A stretch of 64,000 nucleotides of DNA from Akkermansia muciniphila (lineage in GTDB: Bacteria > Verrucomicrobiota > Verrucomicrobiia > Verrucomicrobiales > DEV007): contig CAMCXS010000027.1 in the NCBI GenBank assembly GCA_945883495.1, positions 1 to 64,000 on the forward strand, written 5' to 3'. The notes under the pieces were generated by a model. That model saw only the letters and a program-made list of their open reading frames with translations. It was not told the DNA's origin and made no database searches. Positions 1 through 8,048 of this stretch are shown piece after piece. The position numbers were made by a program, and so were the translations under genes. Numbering within the stretch: the stretch's first letter is position 1; each line of letters begins with the position of its first letter.

Positions 1-23
1 ATTGCTTCATTTGAACAGAGTTC

Positions 24-1049
24 ATGAGGCCGCATCGCATCTTCCAAGCCGTCAACTCGTCCGTCATCAATGTCCACCTTATCTCCCGGGCTTTGGACCG
101 GAAGTTGATCTTCGATGAAGCGGCCAGCGAAAAGTTCCGCAACCTCCTCGCTCAACAGCTCGCCTTCTCCCAGATCCAGCTCGTGACCTTCTGCATCATG
201 GGCAACCACTGGCATCTGCTGGTCACGCTCGACACCGCCGAGCCCAACCAACTCCAGGACGCTCCCGACAGCGCTCTGCTCGATCACCTTGGGCTGATCT
301 ACAGCGACACCGAGGTCCAGAAGATCACTTGGCAACTGGAGAGCTTCCGGGCCGGTGGTTTTGAGGAGGCGGCGACCGCCTTGCGGCAGAAGTATCTGGA
401 CCGGATGCGGGACATTCCGACCTTTGTGAAAGAGCTCAAACAACGCTTCAGCCGCTGGCACAACCGCCGCATGGGCCGCAAGGGCACGGTTTGGGAGGAT
501 CGCTACAAAAGCGTCCAGGTCGAGGATGACGAGACGGCCATGCGCACCGTCGCCGCCTACATCGAGCTCAATCCGGTAAGAGCCAAGCTCGCTGAGGATC
601 CCAAGGATTACCGATGGAGCGGTTATGGCGAAGCGGTGGCTGGCGGAGAGGCCGCCCGCGCGGGCCTGACCCGCTTGGTCAAGACGGAGGTCGGTGACGG
701 TTCCGAAACGGCCACGTGGGCGCAGGTCCAGGCCATTTACCGTTGCTGGCTCTATGAAGAAGGCCAGGAAGTCCGGGATGAGAATGGCCAAGTGATCCGC
801 TGCGGCTTCAGCCCCGAGGACACCGAGGAGGTCATCAACCGCCAGCAAGGCGCCCTCGCCTGGCCGGTGCTCGTCAAGCTGCGCGTCCGGCATTTCACCG
901 AAGGCATGGCCATTGGGCGGAAGACGTTCATCGAAGGGATCTTCCAAGTCAGGCGCAATGCCTTTCCGCCCAAACGCATCGACGGTGCCCGCAAGATCCG
1001 CGGCATCCGCTGGGGCGGATTGATGGCGATGCGAGACTTGCGCGGATAG
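24..1049 (+). CDS. REP-associated tyrosine transposase (RAYT, Y1_Tnp family)
   Basis: Single-strand DNA transposase of the IS200/IS605-like Y1 class that acts on REP palindromes. The HUH motif is seen as MGNHWHLL (His62 and His64), and the nucleophile is Tyr179 in AAYIELNPVRA, the usual Y-x3-NP context. An RW/W-rich middle (FSRWHNRRMGRKGTVWEDRY) is typical of the family. At 341 residues it is longer than minimal RAYTs; the extra part is a C-terminal extension after about residue 215. It stands alone and is followed by a hairpin at 1116-1159 and a duplicated 75-bp repeat at 1236-1402, the kind of sequence such enzymes process. Family assignment is firm; the link to these particular repeats is inference. 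Confidence 0.9.
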   Translation: MRPHRIFQAVNSSVINVHLISRALDRKLIFDEAASEKFRNLLAQQLAFSQIQLVTFCIMGNHWHLLVTLDTAEPNQLQDAPDSALLDHLGLIYSDTEVQKITWQLESFRAGGFEEAATALRQKYLDRMRDIPTFVKELKQRFSRWHNRRMGRKGTVWEDRYKSVQVEDDETAMRTVAAYIELNPVRAKLAEDPKDYRWSGYGEAVAGGEAARAGLTRLVKTEVGDGSETATWAQVQAIYRCWLYEEGQEVRDENGQVIRCGFSPEDTEEVINRQQGALAWPVLVKLRVRHFTEGMAIGRKTFIEGIFQVRRNAFPPKRIDGARKIRGIRWGGLMAMRDLRG

Positions 1050-1115
1050 TGCGCCTAGATTCGCCCGCGACTTCTTAACGACGGCTCCAGGAACCGGGGA
1101 ATTCGCCCTGCCGCA

Positions 1116-1159
1116 GGCGGGAGGCTTCGGCATGCCCGGAACCGGAAGCCACTCCCGCC
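1116..1159. repeat. Imperfect palindrome just downstream of the RAYT gene
   Basis: GGCGGGAG-GCTTC (1116-1128) is complementary to GAAGC-CA-CTCCCGCC (1145-1159): 8 bp plus 5 bp with a two-base bulge and a 16-nt loop. It starts 67 bp after the RAYT stop codon. It may be a REP-type hairpin or a transcription terminator; there is no T-run, which favours the first. Confidence 0.5.
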
Positions 1160-1235
1160 CCCAAGGCGCCGTATTGCCTTGACTAGCCGCGCTCCTTCCG
1201 GGTAGATGCAATTCGGACCGGTTCACTTCGCTTTT

Positions 1236-1402
1236 TGCCAGGCAAAATGGTTCAAAACATTTGTGACTGGTTGATCTTCAGCGCGTAACGAGCCTGGCAC
1301 GATTGGCCGTTGTGCCAAAGGCCATTGTGCCAGGCAAAATGGTTCAAAACATTTGTGACTGATTGATCTTCAGTGCGTAACGAGCCTGGCACGATTGGCC
1401 GT
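1236..1402. repeat. Tandem pair of 75-bp REP/BIME-like repeat units
   Basis: Two direct copies, 1236-1310 and 1328-1402, differ at only two positions and are separated by 17 bp. Each unit opens with TGCCAGGC and carries the complementary GCCTGGCA near its end, so each unit can fold. The spacer (TGTGCCAAAGGCCATTG) also contains complementary GGCC/TGGC-type pieces. Position directly behind a RAYT gene suggests a bacterial interspersed mosaic element. The 3' copy runs towards the end of the convergent VapC gene at 1478. Confidence 0.75.
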
Positions 1403-1477
1403 ATTCTGGAATGGGCGGCGGTGGCGCGGAAGTGGGGGCTTGAGCGGAGGGTGATGAAAGAGGTGCTGAGAGTCCGG

Positions 1478-1906
1478 TCACTCCAGTGGGTGGCGCCACT
1501 TCAGGCCGGGGAAACGGGAAAAGCCGCGGTCGGCGGTGACCCATTCGCATCCCGTCTCAACGGCCAGCGCAGCGTGGTAGGCGTCCGGCACAAGATTGCC
1601 GCGAGCGTCGGCCTTGCCACAGAGGTCGAGGAAAACCTTCCAATGCATCGGCCCCGGAGCAAGCACCTTAACCGAGTCGCGGGAGCGGATGTCCTCGACG
1701 AATTCCAACGCATCCGCCAGAGGGGTGGGCACCCGAAAAATTTTGGGATGGGTGACCAATCGGATGAATCCGCTCAACACCAAATCGGACACCGCGACTC
1801 CGGGAACCCGACCCAAGGCGGACTCCAGCCAAGCCTTGTAGTCGAGATGCCGCTCGGCGTCTTCGCGGTGGGCGTAGACGAGGATGTTCACGTCGACCAA
1901 AATCAT
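1478..1906 (-). CDS. vapC: VapC-type PIN-domain ribonuclease toxin
   Basis: PIN-domain endoribonuclease, the toxin of a type II toxin-antitoxin pair. The acidic metal-binding residues are visible: Asp5 (ILVDVN), Asp41 (VSDLVL), Asp108 (VPDAYHAA) and Asp126 (TADRGF). Length 142 aa is normal for VapC. The start overlaps the end of the upstream antitoxin gene by four bases (ATGA), so the two are translationally coupled. The targets (usually tRNA or rRNA in this family) cannot be read from the sequence. Confidence 0.88.
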   Translation of the reverse strand: MILVDVNILVYAHREDAERHLDYKAWLESALGRVPGVAVSDLVLSGFIRLVTHPKIFRVPTPLADALEFVEDIRSRDSVKVLAPGPMHWKVFLDLCGKADARGNLVPDAYHAALAVETGCEWVTADRGFSRFPGLKWRHPLE

Positions 1907-2145
1907 CGTCCTTCCATGGATTCCAGCAGGGAGGCAGAGGAAGCCAGATCGACTCCCGGCAGAAGACCGTTGCCGCGAAAGGTTTTGAGAGGCATGGACT
2001 TATGCGGCAGCGAAGCCTTCCGATTCTCGGCGAAGCTCACTCGCAAAGCCTCCTCGATCACCTCCCTCAAACTACACGAGCGCTGCCGCGACAACTCGCG
2101 GGCTTGCTCTAGCAGGGAGTCTTCGATAGAGATCGTCGTCCTCAT
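1903..2145 (-). CDS. vapB: VapB-type ribbon-helix-helix antitoxin
   Basis: 80-residue antitoxin. The N-terminus (MRTTISIEDSLLEQARELS) is a classic ribbon-helix-helix DNA-binding strand and helix, followed by REVIEEALRVSF. The C-terminal half, rich in charged residues and glycine, would wrap the toxin. It is the first gene of the pair and overlaps vapC by four bases. A perfect palindrome CATCATGATG at 2168-2177, 22 bp upstream, could be the autoregulatory operator; that role is inference. Confidence 0.82.
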   Translation of the reverse strand: MRTTISIEDSLLEQARELSRQRSCSLREVIEEALRVSFAENRKASLPHKSMPLKTFRGNGLLPGVDLASSASLLESMEGR

Positions 2146-2167
2146 GCATCAACGCATACAGCGCGCG

Positions 2168-2177
2168 CATCATGATG
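2168..2177. promoter_or_regulatory. Candidate VapB operator palindrome
   Basis: The 10-bp perfect palindrome CATCATGATG lies 22 bp upstream of the vapB start and next to an alternating GC run (GCGCGCGC). Ribbon-helix-helix antitoxins bind short palindromes in their own promoters; the assignment rests only on position and symmetry. Confidence 0.3.
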
Positions 2178-2336
2178 TCAATGCACGTCGACTCGCCGCG
2201 AAATTCTCTCAAGGCGCACCGTCCCGGCGGGTGTTTCGGAGTGCGGAGATCCGCGCTGAGCCTTACCCACAAGTTGGTAACTATGGTTGGCTTGGGTACT
2301 CATGATCCACATAGGACCAACGGGCCGGGACATGGT

Positions 2337-2374
2337 AGCCCAGGGCACAGCGAGGAACGAGCGACGCCCTGGGT
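2337..2374. repeat. Inverted repeat in a gene-poor stretch (2146-3052)
   Basis: CCCAGGGC (2339-2346) pairs with GCCCTGGG (2366-2373) around a 19-nt loop. The surrounding 2146-3052 shows no convincing gene. It also holds CTCCGCGTGAGCCCA (2442-2456), repeated exactly at 53894-53908, and a phrase alternating CTCTG and TGTG (about 2580-2612) of the kind dispersed in many bacterial genomes. This looks like accumulated repeat debris rather than coding DNA. Confidence 0.5.
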
Positions 2375-3052
2375 CCTCCACCCGATTTGGGCAAAGCGTT
2401 TTTAGGCCAAAAGTTCTTCCGGTAGGTAACAGCCCCAATCCCTCCGCGTGAGCCCAGGTCATTCCGGTTCGTCGGATCCAACGGATTGACACCCGTAGAC
2501 GAAAAGCACGAAGAAATCATGGGCGCCGATGTAACGAAGACGAGGACAAGCGGCGAATCCGCTCGCTTGGATTCTAGTAGCCTCTGTGAACTCTGCGTCC
2601 TCTGTGGTGAAAAGAGCAAAAGCGGTCGACCCCCGCGAAAACGCCGGGAGATAATTAGGTTTGTGGCGAAAACATATGTCGGCGCCATTTTCATAATTAG
2701 AAAAGCGCTGCCGACACATGAACGTGGGTTTTCGTAATTAGAAAAAGCTGCGCCCCGCCCGGAACGCCATTGCGGTGCTTCCAAAAATGGCCCGCCAAGC
2801 TTTTCGACACGTCATCGGTGGATTCACTTTCGTTCTGCTTTTCACGGGACATCTGACCGGCTCAAGTCCGGCCCTTTCCTTCACCGCTCACCACCTCCGG
2901 GGTTACCCGGAAGCAGCGGAAGGCGATTTGGAACCAGCTCCTGAGCAGCCGGTTCCGAGGGGCCAAACCCTCATCTGGGGTGCAGCTTTCCGCACTATGG
3001 ACGGAAGCCTCACGGCTTTCGTTGTTGTGCGCCCGGGCGCACGGTGCCAGGC

Positions 3053-3186
3053 AAGCAGCGCGGAGATTCACGCGGCGTTGCTGCGGGAGAACATCCACTT
3101 GATGCACCACGCCGGGCCGCATCCGCATCGCGGTGCACGGCTACAACACGGAAGCGGATATCGAACGGGTTTTGGCCGTTTTCTGA
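3053..3186 (+). pseudogene. C-terminal remnant of a class V aminotransferase
   Basis: Two adjoining frames together give the tail of a PLP-dependent class V aminotransferase: AEIHAALLRENIHLMHHAG in one frame, then RIRIAVHGYNTEADIERVL and a stop at 3184-3186 in the next. Dropping one C from the GGGCC at about 3116-3120 joins them without loss. HGYNTEADI is the usual C-terminal helix of this family. No matching upstream portion of the enzyme is visible, so only about 40 codons survive. Recognised by eye, not by a search. Confidence 0.6.
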
Positions 3187-3261
3187 CCCGGAGCAATCCT
3201 CGCACACATCCTGGCAACCGTTGCGAGGATCGCCGCAACGTCCTGTGGCAAAGCTGTTTCC

Positions 3262-3456
3262 ATGAAAGCAAATGTGGGAACGATCGATCGCGTGCTGCGC
3301 ATCGTGATTGGCTTGGGCATCATCGGCTATGGAGTGGTCAATCAAACATGGCTGGGGGCTATTGGCTTGGTGCCAATTCTCACGGCGGTGTTTCGCTTCT
3401 GTCCCGCGTACTGCCCGCTGGGTATCAATACCTCTGGCAAGAACCACGGAGCGTGA
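3262..3456 (+). CDS. YgaP-like DUF2892 inner-membrane protein
   Basis: A 64-residue membrane protein with the DUF2892 pattern: MKANVGTIDRVLRIVIGLG, a first hydrophobic segment, then LGAIGLVPILTAVFRFCPAYCPLGI as the second, with two cysteines near its end. In YgaP and relatives this domain is joined to a rhodanese (sulfur-transfer) domain. Here the next gene, 15 bp downstream, carries a rhodanese domain at its C-terminus, so the two probably form a sulfane-sulfur handling unit. The function of the isolated membrane domain is not established. Confidence 0.85.
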   Translation: MKANVGTIDRVLRIVIGLGIIGYGVVNQTWLGAIGLVPILTAVFRFCPAYCPLGINTSGKNHGA

Positions 3457-3471
3457 GAGACTCTGCGCCAC

Positions 3472-5157
3472 ATGAATCCAGTTTCCAAGCCGAACCGATT
3501 GGTCATCATCGGAGGGGTCGCCGGCGGGGCCAGCGCGGCGGCCCGGGCGCGACGGCTATCCGAAGAATGTGAGATCATTCTCCTGGAACGCGGGCCGCAC
3601 GTCTCCTTTGCGAACTGCGGATTGCCCTACTTCGTCGGCGGGGAAATCCCGGAGGAAGAGGATCTCCTGGTGCAGACGCCGGAGAGTTTGCGCTCCCGGT
3701 TCCGGCTTGATGTGCGCGTCCACCAGGAGGTCACGGCGATCGATCGTGCGAACCGGACGGTGACGGTGCGCCATGTGCTGACCGGGGCCGAGGAACAGTT
3801 GGCTTACGATGGGCTGGTGATTTCCACCGGAGCGGCGCCGCTGCTTCCGCCGATCTCAGGGATTCAAAATCCGGGGCACTTCACGGTGCGGAACGTGCCC
3901 GATGTGGTGCGCATCAAGGCTTGGATCCAAGAGACCAAGGCGACCCGGGCCGTGGTCGTCGGCGGTGGATACATCGGTTTGGAAATGGCGGAACAGCTCG
4001 TTCATCACGGCGGACTTTCCGTGGCGGTGGTGGAGGCGTTGCCTCAAGTCATGGCGCCTTTGGATCCCGAAATGGCGGCTTGGCTCCACCTGGAACTCCA
4101 GGAGCACGGGGTGCAGTTGGTCACCGGAAGCGCGGTGGCCGCGTTTGAACCGCCCAGCCCCGGAGAGACGGCCGGGGCTTCGGTGGTGGTCCTCAAAGAT
4201 GGACAGCGTCTGCCCGCGGACCTGGTCGTTTTGGGGCTCGGCGTCCGGCCGGAAACCGCGTTGGCCAAAGCCGCCGGATTGGAGATCGGCGATCGGGGCG
4301 GAATCCGCGTGAATGAACGGATGCAAACCAGCGATCCCTTGATTTATGCGGTCGGTGACGTGGTCGAGGTGCGCGATGCCGTGACCGGCGCGTGGACCTT
4401 GGTGCCGCTGGCGGGTCCGGCGAATCGTCAGGGGCGAATCGCGGCGGATTGCCTGTTTGGCCGGGAAGCTGCGTATCACGGGACGCAGGGGACGGCAGTG
4501 TTGCGCCTCTTTCGCCTGACCGCAGGTTGCACCGGGTTAAACGAAAAAGCGCTGCGCGCGGCGGGGATCGCGTATCAGGCATTGCACCTGCATCCCTCCT
4601 CTCACGCCAGCTATTTTCCCGGCGCGGAGCCGATCGCGCTGAAGATTCTCTTTGCTCCGGACAGCGGCAAACTGCTCGGCGCGCAAGCGGTGGGCCGGGA
4701 TGGAGTGGACAAACGGATCGACGTCTTGGCCACCGCGCTCAAGGCGGGAATGACGGTAGAAGACCTCGCGGAATTGGAATTGGCTTACGCCCCGCCGTTT
4801 GGATCGGCCAAAGATCCGGTGAACCTAGCGGGGATGGCGGCGCAGAATGTGCTGGCTGGCGACGTGGTCCTGGCGCAGTGGTCGGAAATCGCGAATTTGG
4901 ATCCGGCGAAATCGCTGGTGCTCGATGTGCGGCGGGCGGGGGAGCGAGCCAACGGCGCAATTCCCGGTTCGCTTCACATTCCGTTGGACGACCTGCGGGA
5001 GCGGTTGGGTGAGTTGCCCCGCGGTCGGGAGATCGTGGTGCACTGCCAGAGTGGGCAACGTTCCTATTACGCTTGCCGCATTCTCATGCAGCACGGATTT
5101 GCGGCGCGCAATCTCACCGGCTCTTGGAAGACGTGGCGCACGGCGACGTGTGGATGA
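3472..5157 (+). CDS. CoA-disulfide reductase-like FAD/NAD(P) oxidoreductase with C-terminal rhodanese domain
   Basis: 561 residues. It opens with the FAD dinucleotide fold (VIIGGVAGGASAAARARRL) and the single active cysteine of CoA-disulfide / NADH-polysulfide reductases, Cys49 in SFANCGLPY. A second nucleotide fold (AVVVGGGYIGLEMAEQL, about residues 160-176) binds NAD(P)H, and the dimerisation domain follows to about residue 450. The C-terminal rhodanese domain has Cys525 in VHCQSGQRS. Family members reduce CoA-disulfide, persulfides or polysulfide, with the rhodanese delivering sulfane sulfur. It lies directly behind the DUF2892 membrane gene, which supports a shared sulfur role. Confidence 0.92.
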   Translation: MNPVSKPNRLVIIGGVAGGASAAARARRLSEECEIILLERGPHVSFANCGLPYFVGGEIPEEEDLLVQTPESLRSRFRLDVRVHQEVTAIDRANRTVTVRHVLTGAEEQLAYDGLVISTGAAPLLPPISGIQNPGHFTVRNVPDVVRIKAWIQETKATRAVVVGGGYIGLEMAEQLVHHGGLSVAVVEALPQVMAPLDPEMAAWLHLELQEHGVQLVTGSAVAAFEPPSPGETAGASVVVLKDGQRLPADLVVLGLGVRPETALAKAAGLEIGDRGGIRVNERMQTSDPLIYAVGDVVEVRDAVTGAWTLVPLAGPANRQGRIAADCLFGREAAYHGTQGTAVLRLFRLTAGCTGLNEKALRAAGIAYQALHLHPSSHASYFPGAEPIALKILFAPDSGKLLGAQAVGRDGVDKRIDVLATALKAGMTVEDLAELELAYAPPFGSAKDPVNLAGMAAQNVLAGDVVLAQWSEIANLDPAKSLVLDVRRAGERANGAIPGSLHIPLDDLRERLGELPRGREIVVHCQSGQRSYYACRILMQHGFAARNLTGSWKTWRTATCG

Positions 5158-5228
5158 AACGGACGCATGCGGCGGCTTGATTGCGGGCGCAAGAGACCGG
5201 AGGGCGCGACTTACTTTGGAAAGTCGTT

Positions 5229-5320
5229 CTACTTGCCGATGGGGTTCACGAGCTCATCACGATTGAGCTTCATGTCTCCATCCTGGTCGCGAGCCTGGAA
5301 GCGCTGAACCCCCACCATCC
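5229..5320 (-). pseudogene. Possible EF-hand gene remnant in the 5158-5670 gap
   Basis: On the minus strand the last 30 codons before a TAG at 5229-5231 read GVQRFQARDQDGDMKLNRDE followed by LVNPIGK. The stretch DQDGDMKLNRDE matches the calcium-binding EF-hand loop (D-x-D-x-D-x-x-L-x-x-x-E). Upstream codons of this frame show no recognisable protein, so this looks like the surviving tail of a longer secreted EF-hand protein. The rest of 5158-5670 holds nothing I recognise, apart from the region where a promoter for the sigma factor gene must lie. Confidence 0.35.
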
Positions 5321-5670
5321 CACGGCGACCGGTGACCCGTGGGCGGGCGGAGCGAAAAAGCAAATGTTTATCGTGCCAAGCATTTTGCGCACAAGAACAC
5401 CGGCACTCAAGATGTTCCATTGAAGCGAAGCGTCGATCTTTCTGTTCCGCGACGAACTCACCGCAGTGGCTACGAAGCTCCGGACACCGCCTTCGCATGG
5501 CCAATGAAGAGCGGGAGAAGCACTGGAAGGGCCGGTGCGAATCTGGGGTGGACGGCTTGTTCAGCCTACTACGGTTCTGACGAGGTCCGATCGCATGGCT
5601 TCCCGTCCTGCCTTTCCGCAATCTTTTGTAACACACGCATCCCTTCCTGGAGAGATGGGTTGAATTCTTC

Positions 5671-6201
5671 ATGCTCCCCGACGAACAACAGGAACACTTC
5701 ACCCGCCTCTGGACGGAGGTGCAGCCGTCGGTGTCAGGTTACGTTCATGCGGTGGTGCGGGACACGGCGGTGGCGAAGGACATCGTGCAGGAGACAGCGC
5801 TGGCGCTGCTGCGGAAGTTCGCAGAGTGGGACCGAACCCGCGACTTCCTGCCGTGGGCGCTCGGGACGGCGAAATATGCCATTCTTGCACATCGCCGCGA
5901 CTCGGCGCGGTGCCGGGTGACGTTTGATGACGAGGTTTTGCACGCTATCACGGAGACCTGGAGTGCCGTGGCACCGGAGATCAGCGATGAGCAGGCGGCG
6001 CTGCACGTGTGTCTGCAAAAACTTGCCCCGCATGCCCGCAATGTCGTGCGAATGCGCTATGAGGAGTCACTCGATTCGCCGCAGATCGCTCAAAAGCTCG
6101 GCTCCACCGCGGGTGCGGTGCGCATCTCGCTCCAGCGCATTCGCGAGCAGCTCCGCGCCTGCGTGCAGCATCAACTCACCCTGGAAGGAGGTCTCTCATG
6201 A
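5671..6201 (+). CDS. ECF-type sigma-70 family RNA polymerase sigma factor
   Basis: 176 residues, the usual size for an extracytoplasmic-function sigma factor. Region 2 covers about residues 10-75 (HFTRLWTEVQPSVSGYVHAVV, then DIVQETALALLRKF and LPWALGTAKYAILAHRRD, which would contact the -10 element). Region 4 covers about 110-165 (LPPHA-like LAPHARNVVRMRYEE followed by the helix-turn-helix SPQIAQKLGSTAGAVRISLQRIREQL). The four-base overlap with the next gene, a FecR-type anti-sigma protein, makes this a sigma/anti-sigma pair. The secreted enzymes downstream are likely but unproven targets. Confidence 0.92.
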   Translation: MLPDEQQEHFTRLWTEVQPSVSGYVHAVVRDTAVAKDIVQETALALLRKFAEWDRTRDFLPWALGTAKYAILAHRRDSARCRVTFDDEVLHAITETWSAVAPEISDEQAALHVCLQKLAPHARNVVRMRYEESLDSPQIAQKLGSTAGAVRISLQRIREQLRACVQHQLTLEGGLS

Positions 6202-7685
6202 CGCGCGCCGAGGAACTCCTCACCGCTTATCTCGATGACGCGCTCACGGAGGCCGAGTACGCCGAGCTGAATGCGTGGCTGAAGGCCGATCCGGTGAATG
6301 TGCGGCGCTTTGTCGAAGCCACGGCACGCGAGCATCAGCTCCGCGTCGCGGTGCAGGCCCATCGGGAGTTTCGCAAGCCTGCCCCGCCCAAAATCGTGCG
6401 CTGGCGTTTCGCCGTCGCTTGGGCTGCCGCGGCAGTTCTGGTGCTCAGCGGAGCCTTTAGGATGCTATGGCAACCTTTTGAAGCCCAAGTGCATCTCGCG
6501 GGAGATCTCGACGGGGTGAACATCAAACGCGCCGGAGCCGTTTTGAAGGCTGAAACGGCGTTTCGCCTTCAATCCGGCGATCTGGTCACCTCCACACGAC
6601 CGGGTGCGAAGATCGAGTTTGGGAGCGAAGGCACGCGATTCGTACTCGCGGCGCGTTCCAGCGTGGCGCTTCGGGAGCTTCGCGGTCAAAAACGCTTCGA
6701 ACTGCTCGCAGGTAGTGTTTCCGCCGAAGTCGCCAAGCAACGCGACGGCGCGATGATCTGGCTCACCGAGGATGCGGAAGCGCAGGTGCTCGGCACCAAG
6801 TTTGAGCTTGGCGCCGACGGCCTGCTCACGCGGCTGGATGTGAGCGAAGGCGCAGTGCAGTTCCAGGGGCGCCATGCCGCTGAATCCACTGTTGTGCACG
6901 CGGGACAGCTCGCCGCGACCGACTCACAGAGCTTGATCCGACCTCGTGAAGCAGAACCCTGGTTGGTCTCCAATCGTCGCACCACGGGCTGCGAGCATGT
7001 CTCCTTTCGCAGCCGCGAGATGGATGTGGAGATCGGTGTGAATGTCCTGCTGCCGCCGCAGTATCTCAGCGAGCCAGCACGACGCTTTCCAGTGCTCTAC
7101 TTTCTGCAAGGCCTCACCGGCAATGAGCACACGGAGGCGGCGCGTTTCACCCGATTGTTTACGGAGGCAATGCGGCGCGGTGAACTGCCGCCGTTCATCG
7201 CGGTGTTCCCAAACGGCGGCCCAGGCTACACGCCACGTCCGATGATCGCCGGCCGCATCTTTGCGCAGGAGCTTCCCCGCTTCATCGACAGCCGCTATCG
7301 TACCCGGCCCGATCGATCCTCCCGCATGATTTGCGGCATCGGCTTTGGAGGCAAACGGGCTGTGCTCTACGCTACGCTCGATGCCCATGTGTTCGGCTCC
7401 GGTTGCGCCATCGACGACACCTTCCACGGAGGAACGCCGTCGTTTTTCAGCCTGCTCGATTCCATGCAATCCCGCATCTCCCGGAATCCTCCGCGGCTGC
7501 TCGTCCTTCACGGGCAGCCCTGGGCCACGGATAAGGTAGAGAAGCTCGCCACCTCGCTCCGATCCAAGGCCATCGCGGTCGAGACACGCGCGTTGCCTGC
7601 GCAGCCTCAGTCCGCCCCTGGCTACATGCCCGCTGTGGCAGCTGAGCTGGGCGGCTGGATCTTACAGCAGTGGCGCGACTTGTAA
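6198..7685 (+). CDS. FecR-domain anti-sigma factor fused to an esterase-like domain lacking its catalytic serine
   Basis: 495 residues. Residues 1-60 form a short cytoplasmic helical anti-sigma part (LLTAYLDDALTEAEYAELNAWL). Residues 71-90 are a membrane segment. About 100-250 is a periplasmic FecR domain (GDLVTSTRPGAKIEFGSEGTR, VLGTKFEL, TRLDVSEGAVQF). About 265-495 resembles the esterase D / enterochelin esterase fold (PVLYFLQGLTGNEH, FIAVFPNGGPGY). In that fold the nucleophile elbow is normally G-x-S-x-G; here it is GIGFGG with Gly382 in the serine position, and the C-terminal histidine motif is not recognisable. The domain is therefore probably a ligand sensor, not an enzyme. It overlaps the sigma gene by four bases. 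Confidence 0.85.
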   Translation: MTRAEELLTAYLDDALTEAEYAELNAWLKADPVNVRRFVEATAREHQLRVAVQAHREFRKPAPPKIVRWRFAVAWAAAAVLVLSGAFRMLWQPFEAQVHLAGDLDGVNIKRAGAVLKAETAFRLQSGDLVTSTRPGAKIEFGSEGTRFVLAARSSVALRELRGQKRFELLAGSVSAEVAKQRDGAMIWLTEDAEAQVLGTKFELGADGLLTRLDVSEGAVQFQGRHAAESTVVHAGQLAATDSQSLIRPREAEPWLVSNRRTTGCEHVSFRSREMDVEIGVNVLLPPQYLSEPARRFPVLYFLQGLTGNEHTEAARFTRLFTEAMRRGELPPFIAVFPNGGPGYTPRPMIAGRIFAQELPRFIDSRYRTRPDRSSRMICGIGFGGKRAVLYATLDAHVFGSGCAIDDTFHGGTPSFFSLLDSMQSRISRNPPRLLVLHGQPWATDKVEKLATSLRSKAIAVETRALPAQPQSAPGYMPAVAAELGGWILQQWRDL

Positions 7686-7804
7686 TTCATCAGTCCTGCC
7701 TATCAAAGCGACGCTACTCCTCCTTTTGACGCTTGGTCCCTTTGGTGGACAGAAGAGGGAATGATGCTTGTCCCCCCCCGAAGCCTAGCTTCCACTTTCA
7801 GCCT

Positions 7805-8014
7805 ATGAAAACGCCGATGACACTTATATTATTGTTCGCCTTCATCTGCGGCAGTGAGGCGCAGGAAAAACCAAATATCCTCTTCATTGCCATAGACGAC
7901 CTTCGACCCGAGCTGGGTTGTTACGGCGCGGCACAGGTAAAAACTCCGCACCTGGACAAGCTGGCGGGCCAGGGACCCAACTTTGATGAAAAGCGGTGGT
8001 GGAAGTCGCGTTGA
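7805..8014 (+). pseudogene. Truncated sulfatase (N-terminal remnant)
   Basis: From ATG 7805 the frame reads a signal peptide (MKTPMTLILLFAFICGSEAQ) and the first strand of a type I sulfatase: KPNILFIAIDDLRPELGCYG, then KTPHLDKLA, close to the iduronate-2-sulfatase pattern. It then diverges (NFDEKRWWKSR) and stops at 8014, before the C-x-P-x-R active-site motif, so it cannot be active. It directly precedes and slightly approaches a complete, only distantly similar sulfatase starting at 8049. A deletion that removed the rest of the gene is the simplest explanation. Confidence 0.75.
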
Positions 8015-8048
8015 TGCATTCTGCATCCGAAACCTTTCACCCGTCCGA

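Noticed and set aside
1236-1402. CRISPR array
   Set aside because: Only two 75-bp units with a 17-bp spacer, and no cas gene.
2775-3572. A 265-codon open frame
   Set aside because: It crosses the DUF2892 gene and the aminotransferase remnant in other frames; only a short stretch is family-like.
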